Source: an uncultured Alphaproteobacteria bacterium (GTDB lineage: Bacteria; Pseudomonadota; Alphaproteobacteria; CAAGCB01; CAG-977). From it: DNA of 64,000 nt. Within the stretch, counting starts at the first letter, position 1, and each line of letters begins with the position of its first letter. This document shows, piece after piece, positions 1 through 8,276 of this stretch. Below the pieces are notes generated by a model. That model did not search any database. It was not told the DNA's origin and saw only the letters and a program-made list of their open reading frames with translations. Location: the NCBI GenBank assembly GCA_934277945.1, contig CAKQWA010000005.1, positions 1 through 64,000 of the forward strand. Direction: 5' to 3'. The translations under genes and the position numbers were made by a program.

Positions 1-971
1 CGGAGCCGTATTTGCGCGATTGCTTGGATTCCGTTCTGTCGCAAAGTTTCACGGATTGGGAAGCGCTGTGCGTTGACGATTTTTCAACGGACGATTCGCT
101 GTCGATTTTACGGGACTATGCCGCCAAGGATTCACGCATTCGCATTTTTCAAAGTTCCGAAAAAGGCGTCGGATATGCCAGAAACACGGGTATAGACAGT
201 GCTTCGGGGCAATATCTGATGTTCGTTGATTCGGACGATTTCATTCATCCGCAAATGCTTGAAACGCTCTTGAAAATTATGAAAGTTCAAGACGCGGATA
301 TCGTACAGTCCCTTTCCGTGCGCGTTCCGGTCGATGCGAAGGCGGACGGCTTTGACCATATCGATATCTCTCACATTGAAACGGCGACGGAAGATAATCC
401 GGTTTTGCGACGCCTGATGAATCAGGCTTGCCCGTTCAATCAGGGACGCGACGCTTGGGTCAACGCCGTCAAAAAATTGTATCGGTACGACACATTCAAA
501 GACTTGCGTTACGATGTGCTTTTGGCGCACGAAGACGATGCGACTTATTCACTGTTTGCGCAAATTCAATCGCATAAAACGGTTTGGATAAACAAAGTTC
601 TCTATTTTTACCGCCGCAATCCGCATTCGGTAACGCAATCGTTAAACATCGAGCGGTATTGCCGCAGTTGCTCGAACCGTATTTTGCTGTGGCACGAACG
701 TCTGATGAACGACGCGCGCTTTGCGGCGGATTTGCGCCCGCTGCTGATACAAAAACAGACGCGGGACGCGTACCGGATGCTTGTGCGCAAAGCGTTGAAA
801 CGCGGCGGGTCGCAAGATTTGCTGAACGAAATGCAAGACAAACTGGCGCGCTATGAATCGCAGGGCATGATTGACCGCAAGTATTTGAACGTTGGCGGAA
901 AAATCGTCTTCGCCGCGTTCATGCGCAAACGCTTTCGCCTTGCAAAATGCCTTTTGCGCATCGGCTTTTAA
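1..971 (+). CDS. GT2 family glycosyltransferase, 5' end cut by window
   Basis: Family 2 (GT-A fold) glycosyltransferase, expected to transfer a sugar from a nucleotide donor during surface glycan assembly at the cytoplasmic face. The frame is already open at base 3 and reads EPYLRDCLDSVLSQS, the usual sequence just after the missing N-terminal PxISVIIPVYN strand, so the true start lies before base 1. Visible motifs are VDDFSTDDS (nucleotide binding) and the metal-binding VDSDD of the DXD type near residue 74 of the visible part. About 320 residues are seen. It is followed after 12 bases by the phosphomannomutase gene, consistent with one operon. The donor and acceptor cannot be told from sequence. 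Confidence 0.9.
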   Translation, partial: EPYLRDCLDSVLSQSFTDWEALCVDDFSTDDSLSILRDYAAKDSRIRIFQSSEKGVGYARNTGIDSASGQYLMFVDSDDFIHPQMLETLLKIMKVQDADIVQSLSVRVPVDAKADGFDHIDISHIETATEDNPVLRRLMNQACPFNQGRDAWVNAVKKLYRYDTFKDLRYDVLLAHEDDATYSLFAQIQSHKTVWINKVLYFYRRNPHSVTQSLNIERYCRSCSNRILLWHERLMNDARFAADLRPLLIQKQTRDAYRMLVRKALKRGGSQDLLNEMQDKLARYESQGMIDRKYLNVGGKIVFAAFMRKRFRLAKCLLRIGF

Positions 972-983
972 CAGAGGGGTGAA

Positions 984-1700
984 ATGACTCTTTACGTTTT
1001 TGATATGGACGGGACGCTGACGCCGGCGAGGTTGCCGATGACGGCTGATTTCGCCCTGTATTTTTACGATTGGCAAAAATCGCATAAATCGTTCATTGCA
1101 ACGGGTTCCGACTACGCCAAAGTACAGGAGCAAATGCCTGAAAAAATCATCAACGAGTTCACGGGAATTTACTGCTCCATGGGAAACATCTTAATGGCGC
1201 AAGGCAAGACCGTTTACCAAAAGGAATTTGTCCCTCCCCCAAAATTGATAGAGAGATTGAAGAGTTTTCGCGCATCGACAAAATATCCCGCGCCCTTGTT
1301 CGACAATTACATCGAACGCCGCACAGGCATGATCAATTTTTCCGTTTTGGGACGCAACTGTCCGTATACGGAACGCGAACGCTATTGCGCTTGGGACAAA
1401 ACGGCGCACGAACGCCTGAACATTCAAGCCGCGCTGTTGAAAGAATTTCCCGATTTGGATATCGCCGTCGGAGGTTCGATATCCATGGACATCACGCCGA
1501 AAGGATGCGGCAAAGGGCAAATCGCCGCGCATTTAAGACAGACGTATCCGAACGAACAAATCGTTTTCTTCGGAGACAAGACTTTCTCCGGCGGAAACGA
1601 CTACGAATTGGCGCACGCGCTGGCGGCGCTCCCCGACACGCAAACCGTGCAAGTTGACAATCCCGAAGATGTTTTGATGAAATTGGAGATAAAGGCATGA
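984..1700 (+). CDS. HAD-family (eukaryote-type) phosphomannomutase
   Basis: Predicted to interconvert mannose-6-phosphate and mannose-1-phosphate, feeding GDP-mannose for the gmd/fcl genes downstream. The 238-residue protein begins with the HAD nucleophile motif FDMDGTLTPAR (Asp7 and Asp9 region). It also carries SMDITPKG and the C-terminal FFGDKTFSGGNDYE, which are signatures of the eukaryotic PMM1/PMM2 family rather than of the larger bacterial ManB/AlgC alpha-phosphohexomutases. Length matches the family (about 240-250). It overlaps the next gene by four bases (ATGA), so the two are probably translationally coupled. Identification is from motif memory; a phosphatase-only HAD role is the main alternative. 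Confidence 0.85.
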   Translation: MTLYVFDMDGTLTPARLPMTADFALYFYDWQKSHKSFIATGSDYAKVQEQMPEKIINEFTGIYCSMGNILMAQGKTVYQKEFVPPPKLIERLKSFRASTKYPAPLFDNYIERRTGMINFSVLGRNCPYTERERYCAWDKTAHERLNIQAALLKEFPDLDIAVGGSISMDITPKGCGKGQIAAHLRQTYPNEQIVFFGDKTFSGGNDYELAHALAALPDTQTVQVDNPEDVLMKLEIKA

Positions 1701-2065
1701 CGGTCGTTTACACGAACAGAGAAATCGGCGAACGCGCCTGGGGACGTTGGTGCGTTTTGGAAATCGGTGAAAAATACGTCGTCAAGAAAATCACCGTCGA
1801 TGTCGGGCGGAAAATTTCCCTGCAAACGCACGCGCACCGCAACGAACATTGGGTCATTGTCGCGGGTACGGCGCAAGTAACGCTCGGACGCTCGAAAATC
1901 ATTAAAAATCCGAACGAAACGGTATTCATTCCGGTTTCGGAATTTCACCGCATTGAAAACGTCGGGAACGAACCGCTTGAATTCATCGAAGTTCAAACGG
2001 GCGATTATCTGGGCGAAGACGATATCGCGCGTTTTGACGAAAACTATCAACCTTTAAAAGCGTAA
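1697..2065 (+). CDS. Stand-alone mannose-6-phosphate isomerase type II cupin
   Basis: A single-domain cupin of 122 residues matching the C-terminal isomerase domain of bifunctional ManC/AlgA enzymes: RAWGRWCVLEIGEKY, the metal-binding THAHRNEHW segment, GTAQVTLG, and IPVSEFHRIEN. The expected reaction is fructose-6-phosphate to mannose-6-phosphate, which together with the preceding phosphomannomutase gives mannose-1-phosphate. The guanylyltransferase half of ManC is absent here, so GTP:mannose-1-phosphate activation must be encoded elsewhere. Its start overlaps the stop of the mutase gene (ATGA). Confidence 0.85.
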   Translation: MTVVYTNREIGERAWGRWCVLEIGEKYVVKKITVDVGRKISLQTHAHRNEHWVIVAGTAQVTLGRSKIIKNPNETVFIPVSEFHRIENVGNEPLEFIEVQTGDYLGEDDIARFDENYQPLKA

Positions 2066-2077
2066 GGACTAAAAAAA

Positions 2078-2512
2078 ATGCCGACATATTACATCGTATC
2101 GGGCGGGTTCGACCCCATTCACGAAGGTCATATCGAAATGATCAAGGCGTCAAAGGCGAAATCGGACGGCGTGATTCTGCTGTTGAATTCGGACGAATGG
2201 CTGTGCCGCAAAAAAGGCAAGAATTTCATGAATTTTAAAACCCGTCTGGCGATTTGCGAAAACATCAAGGGCGTCATTGACGCTTTCGGATTTGACGATT
2301 CCGACAATTCGGCAAGCGACGGCATCCGCAAAGCGCGCGCGAAATATCCCGACGCCGAACTGGTGTTCGCGAACGGCGGCGACCGCACGAAAGACAACAT
2401 TCCCGAAACATCGGCGGCGAACGAATGCCGCGTACGGCTGGAATTCGGCGTCGGCGGCGAAAACAAAGCCAATTCGTCTTCTTGGATTTTAAAAGACTGG
2501 AAACAAGGATGA
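2078..2512 (+). CDS. HxGH-type cytidylyltransferase-like nucleotidyltransferase
   Basis: A 144-residue nucleotidyltransferase-fold protein. The N-terminal GGFDPIHEGH is the nucleotide-binding HxGH motif; LNSDEWLCRKKG and FANGGDRT are conserved in the RfaE C-terminal / glycerol-phosphate cytidylyltransferase group. It probably couples CTP or ATP to a sugar or polyol phosphate for the glycan made by this operon, but the substrate is not deducible. It does not look like a mannose-1-phosphate guanylyltransferase. Its stop overlaps the start of the following glycosyltransferase. Confidence 0.75.
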   Translation: MPTYYIVSGGFDPIHEGHIEMIKASKAKSDGVILLLNSDEWLCRKKGKNFMNFKTRLAICENIKGVIDAFGFDDSDNSASDGIRKARAKYPDAELVFANGGDRTKDNIPETSAANECRVRLEFGVGGENKANSSSWILKDWKQG

Positions 2513-3417
2513 CGGATTTTCCATTAGTCAGCATCATCACCGTTACACGTAACCTGATTGACGCAGGCAGAAAGGATTTTTTTCGCCAATGCATTGAATC
2601 CGTGCGCATGCAGGATTACCCGAACATTGAGCATCTGATTATTGACGGCGCATCGACGGACGGTTCGGTTGCACTGTTTGAAGAAATGGGATTAAATTAC
2701 ATTTCGGAAGCGGACTCTGGAATTCATAACGCGTCAAATAAAGGCATAAGACGAGCGAAAGGGAAATATGTCGCCTTTTTGTGTTCCGATGATTTTTACA
2801 TTCGTAAAAATGCCGTATCGGCATCGGTTGCCGCTTTGGAAGCAAACAACAGCGATTTCAGTTGCGCTTCTTTTGATATTGTTGACAACAACGGTCGGAA
2901 AATAAAGGAAATCCGTCCGCAATGGAATGGGTGTTTTTCTTCGCAACCTTTCGGACATCCGACAATGTTCTCTAAAAAAGATATGTTGGAAAATTTAAAC
3001 GGGTTTGACGAATCATACCGCATTACCGGAGATTTCGATCTGATCATGCGAGCTTTGTTGCATGGATACCGTTCCGTTGAAGTCAATGAAAGCATCGTCG
3101 CATTCCGTCAGGGCGGCGCATCTTCATCATCAGAACAATTAAGAAAAGAAAACGTCCGCGTTATTGAAACGAATTGCGGAATTTCGCACAAACAAGCGAT
3201 TCGAGCCGCAGAACACAAATTTTTACCGAAAAAAGCATTGTTGGCGTTGCTGGACAAAACGACGGATTTTCCGGATCGGCAAGGACGTCTGAAAAGGAAC
3301 AGGAAACAATACTGCAAATATCTGTGCAAACAATTGTTTACTTTGCGCTTGCGAAAAAAAGGCAAACGCTGCTTTCGCTTGCTTGGCATTACTTTTTACA
3401 ACGAGGTTAAATTATGA
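2509..3417 (+). CDS. GT2 family glycosyltransferase
   Basis: A 302-residue GT2 enzyme starting MTDFPLVSIITVTRN. The ATG at 2509 overlaps the preceding TGA (ATGA) and follows AAGG, so I prefer it to more upstream in-frame starts. Motifs are IIDGASTDGS, the DXD-like CSDDF, and GHPTMFSKKD with ITGDFDLIMR (acceptor side and catalytic base region). It is a paralogue of the glycosyltransferases at 8277 and 10523; all share the opening pattern N-x-I-x-x-G-R-x-x-F. A cytoplasmic enzyme of surface polysaccharide assembly is likely; donor sugar unknown. Confidence 0.88.
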   Translation: MTDFPLVSIITVTRNLIDAGRKDFFRQCIESVRMQDYPNIEHLIIDGASTDGSVALFEEMGLNYISEADSGIHNASNKGIRRAKGKYVAFLCSDDFYIRKNAVSASVAALEANNSDFSCASFDIVDNNGRKIKEIRPQWNGCFSSQPFGHPTMFSKKDMLENLNGFDESYRITGDFDLIMRALLHGYRSVEVNESIVAFRQGGASSSSEQLRKENVRVIETNCGISHKQAIRAAEHKFLPKKALLALLDKTTDFPDRQGRLKRNRKQYCKYLCKQLFTLRLRKKGKRCFRLLGITFYNEVKL

Positions 3418-4487
3418 AAAAGGCTTTGATTACAGGTATCACGGGACAAGACGGTTCCTATTTGGCGGAATTGTTGTTGGACAAAGGCTATGAAGTCCAC
3501 GGTTTGAAACGCCGTTCTTCGTCGTTCAACACCGGGCGCATAGAACATCTGATGGGCAATTCGATGTTGAAATTGCACGACGGCGATATGACGGACAGCA
3601 CCAACCTGATGCGCTTGGTCAAAGAAATTCAGCCCGACGAAATCTACAACCTTGCCGCGCAAAGCCACGTCAAAGTGTCTTGGGACTGTCCCGAATTCAC
3701 CGCCGAATCCGACGCCGTCGGCACGCTGCGTCTGCTGGAAGCCGTGCGCTTGAACGGATTGGAAAAGAAAACAAAATTCTATCAGGCGTCGACATCCGAG
3801 TTGTTCGGTTTGATTCAGGAGCCGATTCAGTCCGAAAAAACACCGTTTTACCCGCGTTCTCCGTACGGTGTGGCAAAATTGTATTCGTATTGGATCATCG
3901 TCAACTATCGCGAAAGCTTTGGCATGTTCGCATGCAACGGCATCTTGTTCAATCACGAAAGCCCCCGCAGAGGCGAAACGTTCGTCACCAGAAAAATCAC
4001 GATGGCGGCGTCGCGCATTTCTTTGGGCATGCAGGAAAAATTGTCGCTCGGCAACCTGAACGCCAAGCGCGACTGGGGACACGCGAAAGATTACGTCGAA
4101 GGCATGTGGCGCATTTTGCAAAATGATAAACCCGAAGATTTCGTTTTGGCGACGGGAACGACAACTTCCATTCGCGATTTTGTCACAATGACATTCAAAG
4201 AATTGGGTATTGACATTGAATGGCAAGGATCGGGCGTTGACGAAAAAGGCATCGATAAAGCGACCGGCAAAATCGTCGTCGATGTCAATCCGGCGTATTT
4301 CCGTCCCGCCGAAGTCGAACTGCTGCTGGGAGATTCGACAAAAGCGCGCACGAAACTGGGCTGGAAACCGACTTACGATTTGCAAATGCTGTGTCATGAA
4401 ATGGTCGAAAGCGATCTGGATTTGGCAAAGCGCGAAAAATTATTGAACGATCACGGTTTCAAAACGCACACGCCGCAGGAGGTCTGA
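3414..4487 (+). CDS. gmd: GDP-mannose 4,6-dehydratase
   Basis: Extended short-chain dehydrogenase converting GDP-D-mannose to GDP-4-keto-6-deoxy-D-mannose with bound NADP. The 357 residues start MKKALITGITGQDGSYL (Rossmann glycine motif), carry YNLAAQSHVKVSW, STSELFG and SPYGVAK with the catalytic Tyr-x3-Lys near residues 148-152, and the GDP-binding segment FNHESPRRGETFVTRKI. Length and motifs agree with Gmd throughout. It overlaps the upstream stop by four bases and is followed two bases later by fcl. Its product is the branch point for L-fucose and for the ColD-type dehydratase at 9348. Confidence 0.97.
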   Translation: MKKALITGITGQDGSYLAELLLDKGYEVHGLKRRSSSFNTGRIEHLMGNSMLKLHDGDMTDSTNLMRLVKEIQPDEIYNLAAQSHVKVSWDCPEFTAESDAVGTLRLLEAVRLNGLEKKTKFYQASTSELFGLIQEPIQSEKTPFYPRSPYGVAKLYSYWIIVNYRESFGMFACNGILFNHESPRRGETFVTRKITMAASRISLGMQEKLSLGNLNAKRDWGHAKDYVEGMWRILQNDKPEDFVLATGTTTSIRDFVTMTFKELGIDIEWQGSGVDEKGIDKATGKIVVDVNPAYFRPAEVELLLGDSTKARTKLGWKPTYDLQMLCHEMVESDLDLAKREKLLNDHGFKTHTPQEV

Positions 4488-4489
4488 TT

Positions 4490-5554
4490 ATGGAAAAAAC
4501 GGCGAAAATTTATGTTTCCGGTCATACGGGACTGGTCGGCTCGGCAATTATGCGCCGATTACAAAAGAGCGGATACGAAAATCTGCTTGTCCGTACGCAT
4601 GCGGAACTGAATTTGACGGATCAAGCCGCCGTTATGCGATTTTTTGAAGCCGAACGCCCCGATTATGTATTTCTGGCGGCAGCGAAAGTCGGCGGCATTA
4701 TTGCGAACAAAACCTATCCGGCGGATTTTATTTACACAAACCTGATGATTGGTCTGAACATCGTTAACGCCGCGCATAAAACGGGCGTAAAAAAACTGAT
4801 GAATTTGGCGTCTTCGTGCATTTATCCGAAAGATGTCAAACAGCCTATGAAAGAAGCGGATTTACTAACGGGGGATTTGGAAAAAACCTCCGAGGCTTAT
4901 TCTTTGGCGAAGATTTCAATTTTAAAAATGTGCGCTTACTACAACCGTCAATACGGAACGGACTATTTAACCGTCATGCCGCCGAATCAATATGGGATCG
5001 GAGATAATTTCAGCATGGAAACAGCGCATTTTCTGCCGATGATCATCAGACGCTTTCATCTGGCAAAACTGTTGGAACGGCGGGATTTCGGCAGCATTCG
5101 AAAGAATTTGAAAAAAGACTCGCTTGGGTGGGGATTGGATGCCGAGATAGATTTTCAAAATGAAGAATCTTTGGAAAAAGCATGCAATGCCGTTGGCGCT
5201 TACCGCGACAAAGTGACGGCTTGGGGTGACGGATCCGTTTATCGCGAACTGATGAATTCGGACGATTTAGCGGAAATATGCGTTGAATTGATGAATACAA
5301 AAAACGCTTCCGATTTGGGAGAATTCATCAATATCGGCACCGGTGAAGACGTGCAGATGAAGGATTTACTGAACATGGTCAAACAAATTGTCGGGTTTGA
5401 CGGAAAAATCGAATTTGACAGCAGCAAACCTAACGGCGTTTTTAGAAAATTGCTGGACAGTTCCCGCATGAACGCGCTGGGCATTCGTCCCAAACAAACC
5501 ATTCAGGACGGAATTCGAAATTTTTACAAGTGGTATCTGGACACTTTGGAATAA
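4490..5554 (+). CDS. fcl: GDP-L-fucose synthase (epimerase/reductase)
   Basis: NADPH-dependent bifunctional epimerase-reductase that turns GDP-4-keto-6-deoxymannose into GDP-L-fucose. Evidence: SGHTGLVGSAIMRRL at the N-terminus, AAAKVGGI, SSCIYP, YSLAKI (Tyr-x3-Lys) and PPNQYGIGDNF. At 354 residues it is longer than the roughly 310-320 of typical Fcl because of an insertion of about 45 residues between RRFHLAK and VTAWGDG, a feature I associate with Bacteroides-type fucose synthases. A ColC-like role (GDP-colitose synthase) is the main alternative because a ColD-like gene is in the same operon. Confidence 0.92.
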   Translation: MEKTAKIYVSGHTGLVGSAIMRRLQKSGYENLLVRTHAELNLTDQAAVMRFFEAERPDYVFLAAAKVGGIIANKTYPADFIYTNLMIGLNIVNAAHKTGVKKLMNLASSCIYPKDVKQPMKEADLLTGDLEKTSEAYSLAKISILKMCAYYNRQYGTDYLTVMPPNQYGIGDNFSMETAHFLPMIIRRFHLAKLLERRDFGSIRKNLKKDSLGWGLDAEIDFQNEESLEKACNAVGAYRDKVTAWGDGSVYRELMNSDDLAEICVELMNTKNASDLGEFINIGTGEDVQMKDLLNMVKQIVGFDGKIEFDSSKPNGVFRKLLDSSRMNALGIRPKQTIQDGIRNFYKWYLDTLE

Positions 5555-5563
5555 GAGGAAAAA

Positions 5564-6361
5564 ATGACATCACCGAAAGAGATAAGAAAAGAAATTCTGG
5601 AAATGGGGCTGGCGTCAAAAGCCGCACATCTGGGATCGGCGTTGAGTTTGGTCGAAATTCTTTACACTTTGTATTTTAAAGTGGCGAATTACGACAAAGA
5701 AAACATGCATTCACCGGACAGAGATAAAATCATTTTAAGCAAGGGGCACGGCAGTGCAGCACTGTATGCCGTTTTGAACAAAAAAGGCATTATACCGGAC
5801 AACGCCATTGCAAAGTATTCCGTCAACGGTGGTGTCCTGCCCTGCCATATCGATATGAACGCGGCGGACGGGCTTGAAGCGTCCGCGGGGGCGTTGGGAC
5901 ACGGAATCGGCATTGCCGTCGGCATGGCTTTGGCGAACAAAGTCGATAAAAACAAAGGACGTGTCTATACAATCATCGGCGACGGCGAAGCACAGGAAGG
6001 TTCCGTGTGGGAAGCGGCTGAACTGGCGTCTACCAGAGGATTGGACAATCTGACCGTGATCGTCGATTTCAATGAATTGCAAGCATCCGGGTTCAGCAAC
6101 GACATCATCAATCAAAAAGATTTGTCCGAACGTTTCCGCGCTTTCGGTTTTGACGCTTTCGATGTTGACGGGCACAACGTTGAGGAATTGGAAAAAGTCT
6201 TAAAAGCCCCCTGCTCGCGCGCCGGCAAACCGAAAGCGATCGTCGCTCACACAATCAAGGGCAAAGGGGTTTCTTTTATGGAAGGGACGGTGCAATCGCA
6301 CTACACGCGTTTGAACGACGAATTATACGCGCAAGCAATGGCTGATGTGGAGGGAATGTAA
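5564..6361 (+). CDS. Transketolase, N-terminal (ThDP-binding) subunit
   Basis: First half of a split transketolase, 265 residues. It holds the thiamine-diphosphate motif GDGEAQEGSVWEAAE with Asn downstream (VDFNELQ), plus SKGHGSAALY and the HTIKGKGVSFME segment. It should form an alpha2-beta2 enzyme with the next gene, moving two-carbon ketol units. A transketolase inside a glycan operon, between fcl and a ColD-like dehydratase, suggests a sugar-modifying job rather than central metabolism; that is inference. SD-like AGAGG precedes the ATG. Confidence 0.92.
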   Translation: MTSPKEIRKEILEMGLASKAAHLGSALSLVEILYTLYFKVANYDKENMHSPDRDKIILSKGHGSAALYAVLNKKGIIPDNAIAKYSVNGGVLPCHIDMNAADGLEASAGALGHGIGIAVGMALANKVDKNKGRVYTIIGDGEAQEGSVWEAAELASTRGLDNLTVIVDFNELQASGFSNDIINQKDLSERFRAFGFDAFDVDGHNVEELEKVLKAPCSRAGKPKAIVAHTIKGKGVSFMEGTVQSHYTRLNDELYAQAMADVEGM

Positions 6362-6362
6362 A

Positions 6363-7259
6363 ATGAGGATGGTATTCGCACAAACATTGACGGAACTGGC
6401 GCGGCAGGACAAAGACATCTGCATCGTAACCCCTGACATGGGATACAGCATTCTGGATTGCTTTGAAAAAGAATTTCCCGATCGTTTTTTCAACGTCGGC
6501 ATCGCCGAACAAAACGCTGTTTCCGTAGCGGCAGGACTGGCTTTATCAGGCAAAAAACCGTATGTGTACAGCATCATTCCGTTTGTAACGATGCGTTGTT
6601 TTGAACAAATCCGCATAGATGTGGCGTACATGAACACTAACGTCAAACTGGTCGGCGTCGGCGCGGGCTTTGAATACGGGTCGGCGGGCTACACGCATCA
6701 GGGAGTTGAAGATTTGTCCGTCATGCGCTGTTTGCCGAACATGATTGTTTGCGGTGCGGGCGATAATCGCGAAATGGAAGAAATCGTAAAGCAAAGCGCG
6801 CAAATCAAGACGCCCATGTATATGCGTATCGGACGTCATAATCGAGGTATTTTAAACCGTTGCGACACAATCACCGTCGGCAAGGCGTCCGTTTTGGAAA
6901 AAGGCGAAGACATCGCCCTGATTGCCGTCAGCAATATGCTTCCCTCCGCCGTCGATTATGCAGAAACGCTGAAAAAGAACGGCAGAAAGCCGTACATCAT
7001 CAGTATGCATACCGTCAAGCCGATTGATAAGGATTTGATGCTGGATTTGATTAACAAAGGCGTTGAAATCAACACTTTTGAAGAACACACGATTGTCGGC
7101 GGATTAGGCAGTGCCGTTGCCGAAATCATCGCGGAAAGCGGCAAGGGCGTTAAATTCAAACGCTTCGGCATTCCCGACGTGTTTTCGCACTATGTCGGCA
7201 ACCAGTATTACATCAAGGACAAATTCGGTCTGAATTTTGACAAGCAGGAGAACAGCTGA
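6363..7259 (+). CDS. Transketolase, C-terminal subunit
   Basis: Second half of the split transketolase, 298 residues, carrying the pyrimidine-binding and C-terminal domains: ITPDM-like CIVTPDMGYS, the catalytic glutamate in NVGIAEQNAVSVAAG, YTHQGVEDLSVMR, and FEEHTIVGGLGSA. I chose the ATG at 6363 because GGAGGG lies eight bases upstream; a GTG at 6345 in the same frame is less likely. It starts one base after the partner's stop and its own TGA overlaps the next ATG, so the pair and the epimerase are probably coupled. Confidence 0.92.
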   Translation: MRMVFAQTLTELARQDKDICIVTPDMGYSILDCFEKEFPDRFFNVGIAEQNAVSVAAGLALSGKKPYVYSIIPFVTMRCFEQIRIDVAYMNTNVKLVGVGAGFEYGSAGYTHQGVEDLSVMRCLPNMIVCGAGDNREMEEIVKQSAQIKTPMYMRIGRHNRGILNRCDTITVGKASVLEKGEDIALIAVSNMLPSAVDYAETLKKNGRKPYIISMHTVKPIDKDLMLDLINKGVEINTFEEHTIVGGLGSAVAEIIAESGKGVKFKRFGIPDVFSHYVGNQYYIKDKFGLNFDKQENS

Positions 7260-8272
7260 TGTTTTTGTACGATTTCTTAAAAGAGGAATACGATCGAATC
7301 AATCTTAAATCCGATTTGACGGAATTAAGAGGGAAAACTTTTTTTATTACCGGTGCGAACGGCTTAATCGGCAGCAACGTCGTCAACGTCTTGTATCATC
7401 TGAACGAAAAGCATGGCTTGGGACTGAAAGTCGTCGGGCATTCATTTTCAAAACCGGTCGCGTGGCTGCCCCAAAATGAAAATTTCACTTATCTGACATC
7501 GGATTTGGCAGAAACTCTGCCGGATGTGAAATTTGATTATCTGATTCACACGGCAACGTACGGACAACCCAAAAAATTCATTCAAAACAAGCTGGGAACC
7601 GTTAAATTAAATACTGAAACGTTGATTAAATTGTTGGAAATGAGCAAGCGGAACGCCGCAAAAGTATTGTTCATCAGTTCTTCGGAAATATACGGACAGG
7701 TTCCTTTAAACGTTATGCCCGTCAAAGAAACATATTTCGGCAATGTCGATACACTGTCCGAACGAGCGATCTATGCGGAATCAAAACGCTTGGCGGAAAC
7801 CGTTTGCAATGTTTTCGCGCAAGACGGCTTATGGGTGAAAATCGTGCGTTTGGCAATCGGCTACGGTCCGGGGGTTAAATACTCCGACAGCCGTTTCATG
7901 AACGAATTTATCAAGCGTACGCTGAAAGACGGTGAATTGACAATGATGGACGCCGGACGCGCAATTCGATGCTTCTGCTTCATTTCGGACATTGTCGAAA
8001 TGATGCTCAACACGCTGTTGTCGTCGAAAGAAATGCTTTACAACCTTGCCGGCGTTGACAACAAAACAATCCGTCAAGTCGCCGAAATGATTACGCAAAA
8101 TTTAAACGCACCGCTTCATCTGCCGAAAGAAGAAGAAAAAATCGGCGGCACTCCTCCCCAACTGGCGTTGGATAACGGCAAATACTGTACGGAATTCGGC
8201 AAAACCGACTTTGTCGATTTTGAAACGGGACTGAAAAAAACAATCGAGTGGCTGAAATTATTAAAGGAATAA
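7259..8272 (+). CDS. NAD(P)-dependent sugar epimerase/dehydratase
   Basis: Extended SDR protein of 337 residues. The Rossmann motif FFITGANGLIGSNVV appears around residue 28, with SSSEIYG and the catalytic YAESKR (Tyr-x3-Lys) near residue 170, and RLAIGYGPG. The N-terminal ~25 residues ahead of the Rossmann strand resemble UDP-glucuronate decarboxylase-like members. Because it follows the transketolase pair directly (TGATG overlap) and precedes a ColD-like enzyme, a keto-reductase or epimerase acting on the same nucleotide sugar is plausible. Substrate not determined. Confidence 0.85.
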   Translation: MFLYDFLKEEYDRINLKSDLTELRGKTFFITGANGLIGSNVVNVLYHLNEKHGLGLKVVGHSFSKPVAWLPQNENFTYLTSDLAETLPDVKFDYLIHTATYGQPKKFIQNKLGTVKLNTETLIKLLEMSKRNAAKVLFISSSEIYGQVPLNVMPVKETYFGNVDTLSERAIYAESKRLAETVCNVFAQDGLWVKIVRLAIGYGPGVKYSDSRFMNEFIKRTLKDGELTMMDAGRAIRCFCFISDIVEMMLNTLLSSKEMLYNLAGVDNKTIRQVAEMITQNLNAPLHLPKEEEKIGGTPPQLALDNGKYCTEFGKTDFVDFETGLKKTIEWLKLLKE

Positions 8273-8276
8273 AAAA

